A stretch of 30,270 bases of DNA from Reticulitermes lucifugus. Taxonomy: Eukaryota; Arthropoda; Insecta; Blattodea; Rhinotermitidae. This document shows positions 19,240-29,149 of the stretch, in pieces. Under the pieces are notes generated by a model. That model was not told the origin of the DNA, did no database searches, and saw only the letters and a list, made by a program, of their open reading frames with translations. Within the stretch, counting starts at the first letter, position 1, and each line of letters starts with the position of its first letter. Location: the NCBI GenBank assembly GCA_026260175.1, contig JAKCWW010002277.1:29260-59529 (forward strand), in the 5' to 3' direction. Both the position numbers and the translations under genes were made by a program.

Positions 19240-20985
19240 TAGTTTTTCAATACTAGAGTTACCTTCTGTGTCCTTTTTTCAGTTTTTTCCCTTTTCTTCT
19301 TTCTTTCCAGTTCAGCAAGCTGTTTTCCTTTTTTTGTTTTCTGTGTTTTTAAATAAAGCTTTCCGTGTCCAACATGTTGTTACAAATGGTATCCTCTCTG
19401 TATTTCTCTTAAACTTCCTTTTCGGTGTGTCTGGCCGTTCCAAAACTTTTTGGATGGGAGAAGTGTGTATCATTAAGCCTGTTTTCGGATCCTGTATCTG
19501 TGGCTGTACTTGAGCAAGGATGTTTATCCAGAGAACTTGGAGTAATCTCTTTCACGTCAACATCAAATGTTTGACCTTTGTTTCTCTTTACTGCTGATCT
19601 GTATTTGTTGCGTTATCACACGGATTGCTACCTGAAAGTTTCTGATGATGTTTCTTCTAATGCATCAATTAGTCTCTTGAGCGCCGATTCTGCCTCATTT
19701 TTTCCTTCTATTCTCGTGAGCTGTGTTATAAGTTGACTTTCCCAAATTTCTTCAAATATTTTGTTTGCTGTGGTCTTGGTAGGGTTCCTGGATCATTTCT
19801 GTTTAGTTTTTTTTCAATACATTTTGAGAAGTCAGTGTTTTCTCGATTCCATGGGTACAAGCCACAAGCTCGAAACCCTGTGTAACTGAGGATTCCAGAG
19901 AATATTTCTTCAAAGGTCCATCCAGGACAGGGACGAACAGTTCCTTGTCTAATAGCTTGTCAAGAGTTTCCTATGCCACTCTAGGACTGCTGTTTTTCAA
20001 CCCAATTTCAATGGTCTGAAAGTTGCAGCATCCAGTTATTGGAAGAGTCTTGTGGCGTTTAGTTAGAGAGAGATCAAGACTTTGCCCAGTTCAGAGCATA
20101 GTTCACTCAATTGATGCGTTAGATGGGAGCGGTGTCCACTGACGAAAAGGATAACAGGGAACTTGTGTTGTTGAAGGTGTGAAGTGAAAACATTTCAGTA
20201 TATTCGTAAAATACTTCTGCTATCATCCATCCAGTAGGGATGTGTCCTACTCCCCAGCCATCAGGAACTGTCTTTGTGATTTCATACGGTACTCTTTGGT
20301 ATGGATATATTATCATGGGTAGGCACATCATTTTAGAAGCAGAGAAGGCGAACATAGCTCTTATGGACGCTTTTGCAGGGCCTCTATCAAATTCATACAC
20401 ATTTCTTTTCCCTTTGCATGCTAAACCCTCGCCGGCCTTTGGGCATAATTGGAAACCTGATCCATCACCATTGAAAATTCTTGTCGGGTCTTGAAGAATG
20501 TTCAAAGATTTTTCTTCTTTTAAGTCCTCTTTAACCTACTGAAACCTATAATTGAAAAAAAATAAAGTTGTGTTGGGAATCACTGACTGCCTAACAATCC
20601 ACAGTGACAAATAGCTTGTTTACCATTTTCTGATGTCTTCCTCACCCAGTGTGGCACTGGATGAGGTTACACTTTCACTAATGCGAGTGGAAAACTCAAA
20701 GATGACGGCGGAGGAATGCTCGAAACCATCCATTTCCAGGCATATTATATTTAAAAGGTGTTTTCCTCTGGTTTACAGTTTAAAAGTTGTTCTTCATCTT
20801 CGCTAAGTTGTGACGGAGGTCCCATAGAAGATTCTGAAAATTTGCCCCTTAATCGAAACTGTAAAGTTGACCTTGGGATCTTGTACAATTGTTATCCCCC
20901 CCTCCCTCAAATCTCTGTCAAGCTGCTTCTAAACCTGCAGGGTTGTAAACATTTCCCCCCTTCTTTCTTCTGCTTCATCCTTCCA
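19240..20985 (-). pseudogene. Pogo/jerky-type DDE transposase pseudogene
   Basis: Reading the minus strand, a psq-type helix-turn-helix remnant (IPRSTLQFRLRGKF, about 20890-20850) is followed by a CENP-B-type helix-turn-helix region (GNGWF, then SESVTSSSATLGEEDIRKW, about 20738-20630). The DDE domain opens with DPTRIFNGDGSGFQLCP and holds the first catalytic Asp, then continues in frame through MMCLPMIIYPYQRVP, VPDGWGVG and GWMIAEVFYEY to 20119. A frameshift near 20150 moves to FVSGHRSHLTHQL, where the second catalytic Asp (family V-D-G-H) reads Ser. Downstream NATRLFQ-stop-LDAATFRPLK keeps the third Asp. A Lys/Arg-rich tail ends near 19245. Several stops and frameshifts show it is inactive. 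Confidence 0.85.
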
Positions 20986-21059
20986 GAGTTAATCATATTC
21001 ATGGGGATGAGCCTAAAAAATATAAAAATATCATGAGTCAACATTTTTGGCACTGCCAG

Positions 21060-21480
21060 TAACAATAGAATTGACAGTAGTTGGCACACCTCATATTTCT
21101 TTGGCACCTCATGCCAGCTACTGTTAAATTTCATTTTAACCGCACGGGAATGAAACTTGTGATTTGTTGATCAATAAGGTAAATGTAAAGGTAAAAACCA
21201 TATCTTAAGAACATGCGGCAGTTTTATACAGTTATTGGCATAGGGTGCCAACGACGAAAATTTTGTATTTTTTCATTACAGGTGTTGGCACTCCGCCAGT
21301 TTCTGATAACAGTGTTTAACACCTCGAAATTTACATTACGTGAAATAGAGCAAATCTTAAGGAAAATATATGTGTAAGTTTCATAAAACTGCCGTGTAAC
21401 ATGCAAAATAAAATCCAGAAAGTATAAAGTTAATAGCTTAAACTTTACCTTAAGAAAATGCCTTTCTTTCCTCATGCCGT
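21060..21480. repeat. Cluster of short inverted and direct repeats
   Basis: Upstream of the transposase are a hairpin with arms 21074-21092 and 21106-21124 (both ACAGTAGYTGGCA-type), TTGGCA-TAGGG-TGCCAA at 21235-21251, and a perfect 12-bp inverted pair (CGGCAGTTTTAT at 21216-21227 and its complement at 21383-21394). CTTAAGAA-type direct repeats lie near 21203, 21355 and 21449. Probably subterminal transposon DNA. Confidence 0.5.
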
Positions 21481-21904
21481 TAACAGATCTGGTATCAAGC
21501 AACCATGACACTAAACAAACCGCTTTCTGGCCGAAAGATCAAACTTCCATGAATCCGAATATCATTCAGAAATGGCGCCATTGTGGCTGAAATCCTTATT
21601 ACGGCGCAAAAGAATGAAAAGATGCCATTAACTGTCACAGTGCCAACCCTACGAAATGTAATGTGAAATGTTGTTAACAGATGACGATATACAAGAGCAA
21701 CACGAACGTTTGCCACGTGTCTGTCACAGTGAGATGACGCGATCGTTCGCAACACGCACGTAACACGACAGGCAGACTAGAGTAATAACAGTGTTCATTC
21801 AAGAATCCAACTGATGTGCAGGATTAAATTCTGATTTTGCGGCACGATGTACCGCTAGGAACTTCCTATACGTGTCAGAGAGTAGAATAATACGTACTGA
21901 TATA

Positions 21905-21973
21905 GGCCTGTGTGTAATGTATGTAGTAATGTACGTACGTACGTATGTATGTATGTATGTATGTATGTATGTA
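21905..21973. repeat. (GTAY)n microsatellite
   Basis: GTAC units pass into GTAT units, about 50 bp of near-perfect tetranucleotide repeat within a longer GTA-rich tract. Confidence 0.95.
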
Positions 21974-22435
21974 CACAAAAACGTGTATTATATTAGGGAA
22001 GGTGTACCTGCAATAAATGGTACCAGAAATTTTCTAAACACCAGTAAACAGTGTACAAATCTAGGCAAGATAGCATGATAATATAAATCAGTACATACCC
22101 ATTATTTTGTCTAATATGTATATATCCATACACAAAGAACAAATACATAATGAAAGACGACATCAGTTGAACATGAATTTCAGTCTTGAGTTGGTTCCGT
22201 GATTAATACAATTCAACTCGAAAATGAGAAATTTATCAGAGATGGAAACAAACTGATAAATTACGCTCTTGTGTTGTGTAGCTGATCTTCTAAGAATACA
22301 ATTTATTGTTAAACGGAATTTTGAAGCTTCCAGCAGTCAAACAGCTTCCGTTGTATAAGCACACGCATTCGTCAATAGCAGCAGGCCAAGTAATGATATT
22401 TACTGTCTGAGAGTCACACTTAATGCACTGACTCG
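21974..22435. other. No recognisable feature
   Basis: AT-rich DNA with no coding or repeat signal that I recognise. Confidence 0.5.
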
Positions 22436-22439
22436 ACTA

Positions 22440-22617
22440 CGGGCTGGTCGATCGGATAATCCGTGTTGGATTCCCTCGGGGAGGGGTGGGGGGCATTTTT
22501 CTCTTTACGACCGTACCAACGTTCATCCAATCTGAAACGAGCAGCAAAGCAAAGCGGCCGAAGCGTGAGCTGAAGACTCACCTCCGTTAGTGCCCAGGCT
22601 AAGAATGACGCGGGGAG
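22440..22617 (-). repeat. Dispersed repeat family A, copy 4 (diverged)
   Basis: On the minus strand GTCATTCTTAGCCTGG is followed by GCACTAACGGAGGTGAG and CAGCTCACGC, the family A head. The rest (to about 22440) is more diverged and contains a G-rich run (22478-22494 on the plus strand). Confidence 0.5.
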
Positions 22618-22639
22618 CTAGGCCTACATTGACGGCCGT

Positions 22640-25060
22640 GTGCGTATTCACTGCGTGGTGCTTTGATTAATTAAGCTCGTGGCAAGTTCACCTTTCTTAC
22701 ATTTTATTGTCCTGTCCTTGTATTTTTAAATACAGTTATTAAACATTGTGATTGACGAAATGGAACTCACATTTGTTTCCAGCGAAGAGTCAAGAATGAA
22801 ATAAGACGGCAGAACTGTGACATTGGGAGTCATAAATGGAGGAAGAATGCACTTAGTCTATCTGGCCGCACCACTTAACTTAGGAGGCGAACCGTGAGGG
22901 TTATGAAATATAAGTCAGTTATTTATTGTAGTAAATCCAACATAGTACACAGTATGTTACATATAAACCACAGTAAAACGGTATTGAAATTTGGCCCTAA
23001 AAGTCTCTTGTGATATGATAAACGTGCACGTGTAGACAGTCGATGTACAGCGAACAGGACATATAAACACGTGCTTCCAAATGCATGCAGTGCTTGGTGT
23101 TTCATGTTTTAGTCCAACATAAATCCACTCATGCATGGCAGCGAGCTCTCCCTATAGGTGCCTGCGCGACAGTCCAGGGCTCATGTCCTCAGTAAAACAT
23201 CGAGAGGACAATTTGTCGAAAAATTGAAGGTCCCTCTTTACATAAACAGCACGCCATTTTCGGACGAGTTCACGCGTTCTGTATATGGGCACTATGCTGA
23301 GGTCACGGCAAGATGTCCGGGTAGTAGGAATGACTTCTTCCCACGTTCTGCCTGCTGTTGTATTGTTCTTCTGTTAATTTTGGCCTGTGTTAACGAGCTC
23401 AAAGTGATTTTTACATTAACATTAATGTGAACAATGGCTGGACGACTGGAGGGGAATATAGAGAAGTACGCTGGAGGGGAAGCGTAACAGTGCGAGGAAC
23501 ATGTGGAAGGTGTGGATTCTTGGGACAAAATTCCGTGGCTGTAGTATAGATGACTGTGATTAGTAACATTACGATGCAGCTGCTGTAAACTGTGAAAAGT
23601 CTCGGGTGCCCCATGGGCTTTGTGTTAATGAGGGTAACGGTTCCTGTTACTCCTAGGAGTCAAAACCCGATCTTCGAACTCCGGAGCCAGCGAATTTCCT
23701 TGCTGATATTTCCCAGTTCAATATTTTTTGTGTTGTAACGCAAGTAAACTTGGCTTAGCATAGGGAGCGACAGGAATATATTAAGTTCTGTGAACGTAGT
23801 TAGTTTGCAGCTGTGTAGCACAGTCTCTTGATTTCATGTCGTAACACAGTGACAAGAGGGATAAGTGATTGCATGGACGGTATAGTAACTTGGCTAGGGT
23901 TGGACGGCTGAGGAGACGTCGATTGATTCCCGTTAGAGGCATGAAATTTTTCTTCTTTCCAAAACGTGGAGAGTGGAGAGTGCAACTGTATCTCCACTCT
24001 CCCAAGTACTTCATGTCGTGCTCAGGGATAACTTTACCATTCCTTTTAACAGTGACCAAGAATTACATGGACGCTTATGTCAACATTGACGCGTGTAATG
24101 CAGCGCCTACCTTTGGTGATGGCTGCCTGCTAACACAAATCCACTCCAGTGTCTTCACGTAGAATAGGCCAGTTTTCTGTGATTTGATTAGTGGCAGAAG
24201 ATTTAGCAATAACGCTGTTCTTCCTGTAAATCCGGCCACTCAAAAGTTTAATTTATACGAACAAATAGCGTTTGTCGGAGTAACAGAGGTTCAGACAAGC
24301 GATGTGTGTTGAGTAACAGTATAATCCTTATATTAATGAACCTGACGCAAAGCGCTATTCACATTCGTTTTCCTCCTAGTCAGGTTCGGGAATTCTGCTC
24401 AAGCTCAACTAAATTGCTTTCCCAGCAAACCTATCTGCCGCTTTAAATTTTTATAGTGGAGAATTTATTTTTATGAACATAAACGGGCTCCATTGCTCGG
24501 TTAAGTCAAATACCACGGACTAACCGTCTGTTGGCTGCCCTCTGGGTACACGCAGTTCGTTGTAAATCAGCTGGCCAGAGTGGCTTAATATTTCAGTGCA
24601 ATAGCAGGAAACTGGGCAGTGCTTCTGTTAGCGTAGCATGAGACCTGGCATATGCGGACGAACGTACGTGACGAAGCTAATTGGTTGTTTTTCAATCAAA
24701 ATGAACTCGATTACAAGACCTGTAATCGAAAACTCTTTTATTCAGTTTGAACTGCAATCAGGATCGCGTAATCATCCGTGTGTGCGTGATTTTGTACAGT
24801 CCTTTCAGATACATGATGTAATAAAATTTTCAGCTGTCACTGTGTTCCATTCGACGCAATATAAGTGTAGTTAGTAGTAACAGCAACTGGGTTATGTAAG
24901 AAATCGCTGCTGTATTTGCGCTTAGTTTGTTGCAGAGGATAACGAATTTGTTTAAAACTTAAAACGGAACTGTAAATTTGCCAGTTGAATGCACCAAAAC
25001 TCTCTATGAGTTCTTTCGTTCTGTACTTTACTATTTATTGATGAACTACATGATTACATC
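22640..25060. other. Long stretch without recognisable features
   Basis: Open frames of up to about 97 residues occur (for example 23869-24162), but they overlap frames on the other strand and show no domain. No element ends were recognised. Confidence 0.5.
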
Positions 25061-25064
25061 AATT

Positions 25065-25106
25065 GCGAGAGAGCGAGAGAGAGAGAGAGAGTGCGCGCGC
25101 GCGCAC
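25065..25106. repeat. (GA)n followed by (GC)n microsatellite
   Basis: A GA-repeat tract (about 25065-25091) is directly followed by alternating GC (about 25092-25104) and CACGTG. The alternating purine-pyrimidine part could adopt Z-DNA. Confidence 0.95.
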
Positions 25107-25224
25107 GTGTCCGTCAACGAGATCGGGTACAGGAACTCGAGTCATGCTGTTTTAGTTATTATAATGGAAAGCGTCGAAAATACAAGCCAACGCTGCCGTC
25201 TGAAACTACTCTACCCACTTTGTG

Positions 25225-25432
25225 GGATTTGAGGTTATCATGGCGATGACCGTCTTTTGGAATGTAGCAGCGTGTAATTTGATAGCTAGCTACCATCCTC
25301 TCGGAGGAACTTGCGCTCTCCATGTTGTGAGTTCTTCGAAACGTCGGTGCCTATCTGCCAGATTACACGGCGTCATATTTCAGAGGGCCGCACTCTTACT
25401 ATACCAGCGTGATCACCCCTTTCATACTTCAT
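25225..25432 (+). mobile_element. Probable retroelement tail fragment
   Basis: The frame starting at 25222 contains GFEVIMAMTVFWNVAACNL, then HPLGGTCALHV and CLSARLHGVIFQRAAL. It closely follows the layout of a conserved segment (GFEV..MT...FWDV.PC..., LH, RLHGV..Q) that I recall as very abundant in cockroach and termite genomes and that lies near retroelement 3' ends. I take it as a decayed repeat and not a host gene. The parent family is not certain. Confidence 0.5.
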
Positions 25433-25434
25433 AA

Positions 25435-25715
25435 TTAATAAGATAAGAAATGTCCGCAGACGTAAAACTTCGGGCGCATTCGCTCTGCTGTTAACCGCAA
25501 ATTTGAAATTCGTGAATAATTTCCTGCAAAAGATGAAAGTGCGAGTACTTTAAATGTGCCTTTCCCGGTTTTACAAGACACACATTAATAATTCTCCTTA
25601 TCATAGCAACAGACTGCAGTCGAGCACGGCTGTTTTGTTTTCTGCGTGGGAAGTGTTCTTCGTATTCTAGTAACGGCATTACAATTTCGCATGTACCAAA
25701 TCTTAAGCCACTGTA
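25435..25715. other. No recognisable feature
   Basis: Nothing I can support between the retroelement scrap and the hairpin. Confidence 0.45.
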
Positions 25716-25719
25716 AATC

Positions 25720-25760
25720 CGTTGCTAAGATATGAAGAAAACAGATGTGTCTTAGCAACG
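25720..25760. repeat. Perfect 11-bp hairpin
   Basis: CGTTGCTAAGA at 25720-25730 and its exact complement at 25750-25760 are separated by 19 nt. GTTGCTAAG also occurs at 29710-29718. Confidence 0.7.
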
Positions 25761-27240
25761 AAATTCTTTTACTTGTGTCTTAAACGGCGTAGGTTTCCAT
25801 GTAAATTTTCTGTTACTTATGTCCGATTTTAATCAAAGTTGGAATGTTTCGACATATTATAGTAAAAATCCCCAGTGTAAAATTTCACTAAAGTACGACC
25901 GACGGGATTCGAGTTTTTCCATGGGGACAGACACGCAGACGGACGGAGAGATACGACAGCCTGTAGTCGCTTTTCGTAATTACGAACGCTCTTAAAAACG
26001 ACTAGTTTCCTTGTTAACTGCGTACACCACATGTGCAATAATTTACCTGTTGTACACGGCAATATCTCAGTTAATTTTATTGATATTACAACACGTTAAA
26101 TTTCAAGACACAGAAAAGCCACGCACAAATATTCACGCTTTTCGCCTAAATGGAACCTGCCGCTTTGAAACTTAAGAACACTGGAGGAGTAGACCACATG
26201 AGTCTACAGGCTGCCTCAGATAATGAATTAGCACGGTCTATAAACCCATGTATAGAATTCAGATTAAATGCACGGGTCCACTTTCGTTTAAAAACAATCA
26301 AGTTATTAGTTTAGTTTCATTATTAGCGATTTAGCGATGTTTGGTTCAGATGTTCTCGTTAATAATGAATAAATTTGTATCTCATTATTGTATCAGTATT
26401 TTTAGTCTGCAGTTGGAGTAATATTCTAACCGTAGTTTCGTGTTTGAGTATTTTATTCACCAGACGGCCTACTGTGTGTTATATTAAAAACCTGTTTGAT
26501 GTTTAGAATAATTAAAGTTGCCTTTGAAGGCTATAAAGTGGTTAAGTTATTTCCTGCCCACACACAAAATGAATCATTTTAAAGTAGGCCATACATTATT
26601 CTCATTACATTAATATCAACTTCACTAAACAAGACAGTGCCTATATGAAATACCAGAAAGGTATAGGCGTGAGAACGAAGTGTTAGAGCAGCTTCATTGA
26701 AAGTACTAACAGTTGCCTGTGTGCACTTTGTGTCTTATATTTTTAGATAGACGCATTTACACGCCTGTACTTGCGTCGTATTGACTGTCTAGTTATCTGC
26801 CTTGCGAGATTCTGAAGATGATACATTTATAAGCGTCGAAACGCATATGTCTAAGAATATATGGCATTAAGCGTGTAAAGGCAATTGTCTGTTTCAATAC
26901 AGGTGCTGTATCGCAACCACACTCTATGCAAAAGGTAAGGTGCAAGATGCTACACTGAAATACACAAAAAGGGGACATACCGTACTAGTAATTGGAGTGA
27001 TATCTTACTTCAATAACGGCCAATAATTCTTTGTACCTGTTCATAGTTACATGATTCCGAGTGTTCACACCAGGAGTAACACTGTTGAGGTAGCAGTATA
27101 TTCTCTAAAACGATTATGATGACTGCCTTCTAGGATGTGATACCTTGTAGCGGGTGAATACATACCAGCGTTGCAGAGGAACACGCTCCTTTCATCGTCG
27201 GCATAGATCCTGTTCTGAGGAAACCCGGGGCTCTTTGCTT
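25761..27240. other. No recognisable gene
   Basis: The segment 25820-25950 (CCGATTTTAATCAAAG... GGGGACAGACACGCAGACGG) resembles a repeat type widespread in insects but could not be named. A possible hammerhead-like remnant lies at 26812-26842. Confidence 0.45.
26812..26842 (+). ncRNA. Possible hammerhead-like remnant
   Basis: CTGAAGATGA is followed after 16 nt by CGAAAC. The GAAAC lies in a small self-complementary hairpin (GCGT-CGAA-ACGC). The CUGANGA box is altered by an inserted AG. CTGAAGATG...CGAAAC patterns are common at Penelope-like element ends. Catalytic function is unlikely. Confidence 0.25.
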
Positions 27241-27297
27241 GGGGCGTGAACAAGACTACTCACCTCCATCTAGTGACCAGGTTACGAATGAATGGGA
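27200..27297 (-). repeat. Dispersed repeat family A, copy 5
   Basis: On the minus strand CCATTCATTCGTAACCTGG runs into TCACTAGATGGAGGTGAG and TTGTTCACGCCCC. This is the cleanest copy of the family head. Confidence 0.6.
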
Positions 27298-27566
27298 CTA
27301 TTATCTCCTTTCCCCTGTATGCCTTCATGGCATTTATAGGGACAAATTAACTTTACTTTTCTTAACGTCAATATTCATTCCTTCAGTCTGACCCAGGTTT
27401 CCCACTTTAGGTGGGGGTAATGGAACCACCTGTGTTAAAGTCACTCAGGTGCTTACAGTTCTGGAGAGCCCAGAAGTATGGTATATTGTCCTTTGTCGCT
27501 GAAGTGCCTTTGAAATGATAGACTCCAAAACAAATAGTGGAATTTTGTTCATTATATCGCTCTGTG

Positions 27567-27790
27567 TGCCGATCCCAATGGCCGCGCGGTCTAAGGCGTT
27601 CGAATCCCGCCGGGGGCATGGATGTCTGTGTCTTGTGAGTGTTGTGTTTTGTCAGGTAGAGGTCTCTGCGTCGGGCTGATCACTCATCCAGAGGAGTCCT
27701 ACCGAGTGTGGTGTGTCTGAGTGTGATCGTGAAGCCTGGATAATGAGGAGGCCCTGGCCCAGTAGAGGCTGTTGCGCCATGAAAAAAAAA
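27567..27790 (+). mobile_element. tRNA-derived SINE lacking the A-to-B-box segment
   Basis: This is the same SINE family as 28892-29145. The head GCCGATCCCAATGGCCG and A box GGTCTAAGGCG are followed immediately by TTCGAATCC, so about 36 nt that normally separate the A and B boxes are missing. The body (GTCAGGTAGAGGTCTCTGCG, GAGGAGTCCTACCGAGTG, GCCCTGGCCCAGTAGAGGC) and an A9 tail at 27782-27790 are intact. Either the copy was deleted after insertion or it comes from a deleted source. Confidence 0.88.
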
Positions 27791-27794
27791 GATC

Positions 27795-28890
27795 TGTATA
27801 GTAATCTTTCAAAATACATACCATGATTGTTGTATGTGTCACCTATTTTAATATTCACCAACATGCACAGAGTGTTTTCATGTGGTCCGTACGACTCTCA
27901 CAATAAACTGAGATTATTTTTCTAATCAGCATTACCCTTTTGGTCTTTGAAATGGATACATTGCGTATTTTCTGTGAGAGAAAATGAATGTTTAATAGCT
28001 TGTGTTATTTAGATTAATTCACGCTTCAAAGTGTTAAGTAAGCCAAGCTGCAGTTATATGTTCTGTATGAGCGTTTGTTTTATAGACTTTCTTAAGCAGA
28101 ATACCTGCGTCATGTGCACAAGTTACACACATTCATATCATAAGAATATTATGAAAGCTGAAGGGCACGTAAATGGAAGTCAGCGGTCGCAGCCGGTCGT
28201 AAAGTGTAATGACGAATTATTCAGGATGGCTGAGGAAAGCAGTGATGAAACGCAGTCGTGACAGCCAGTGTTCCGGCAAAGACTGGAACTGAAGTGTCAG
28301 GCAGGAATGTAACAGTAATCGTTTGGTCCTGTTGGTAATGTTCTGGTGTCATTCTTATTCACAAGAAGCACTGTCAATACGACGTGCCACATCAGACATG
28401 TATCAAATTAGAATGAAAGCTTGATTCCGTATTTAACTACCATTTCCATAGTCGTGCCGTAAGATTCAAGAGTGAGCATGGGGTGGAATTGTGAATAAAG
28501 CGTGGAAATGTGGTTTCAGAACTGAAATCACATTATGCTTATGTCTGTTTTAAAAAAGGAGAAAAAGATTTTAACTTGGTCCGTTTTATGGTATTACTGT
28601 CATAAATCCATCTTTTCGTGTAAGGCTAGCAGATGAAAATTGCAGTATAGGGCGAGTGAGACGGGTAGGTTTCTGTTCCTGGAAGAGGGGCGTGTTCGTT
28701 CCGTCTCAAGTCCTGACTGATTTTAGGTTCCCACCTATTCCATTGGGGATGTCAGTTTTCGTCCATTCTGACTGGAAGGATTTAAAATCATATCCTTTTT
28801 CATCCACGAGAAAAGCAGGTAGTTCTCAAGCCAATCGAAGGATATATCCGTTTTCGTCCACGCTACTGTTCATGTTTGCATCCCCGTGAA
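27795..28890. other. No gene; weak local repeat
   Basis: The segments TATCCTTTTTCATCCACG (28791) and TATCCGTTTTCGTCCACG (28845), with a third partial copy at 28753, form a degenerate direct repeat next to the following SINE. Nothing else is supported. Confidence 0.5.
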
Positions 28891-28891
28891 C

Positions 28892-29145
28892 GGTGCCGAT
28901 CCCAGTGGCCGCACGGTCTAAGGCGTGGATCTGCGGCCGCTCGCTTGCTGGGATTGCGGGTTCCAATCCCTCCGGGGGCATTGATGTCCGTCTTTTGTGT
29001 GTGTTGTGTAGGTAGCGGTCTCTGCGTCGGGCTGATCACTCATCCAGAGGAGTCCTACCGAGTGCAATGTGTCCGAGTGTGATCGTGAAACCTCGACAAC
29101 GAAAAGACCTTAGCCCTCTGTGGGCTGTCCCGTCATGGAATAAAA
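28892..29145 (+). mobile_element. tRNA-derived SINE, full-length copy
   Basis: The tRNA-like head has GCCGATCCCAGTGGCCG, A box GGTCTAAGGCG and B box GGGTTCCAATCC separated by the full 36 nt or so. The body shares GGTCTCTGCGTCGGGCTGAT and GAGGAGTCCTACCGAGTG with the copy at 27567. The end is more diverged (TCATGGAATAAAATA) and lacks a clean A-run. The C within the B box, where G is usual, may lower its promoter strength. Confidence 0.85.
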
Positions 29146-29149
29146 TATC

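Larger units (their letters stand above)
18998..21649 (-). mobile_element. Pogo-like DNA transposon, decayed
   Basis: The element is defined by the broken transposase (about 19240-20985). The proposed right end is GTGCCAA-CCC at 21640-21649, followed by TA. The proposed left end is TTGGCAC at 18998-19004, preceded by TA. TA target duplications are the rule for the Tc1/mariner/pogo superfamily. Further TTGGCAC copies upstream of the transposase (21047, 21081, 21101, 21285, and 21245 inverted) may be subterminal binding sites. Total length of about 2.65 kb would fit an autonomous element. The ends are the weak part; the transposase homology is strong. Confidence 0.5.

Noticed and set aside
23158..24162. 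Several 65- to 97-residue overlapping frames
   Set aside because: They overlap on both strands without domain resemblance; typical of chance frames.
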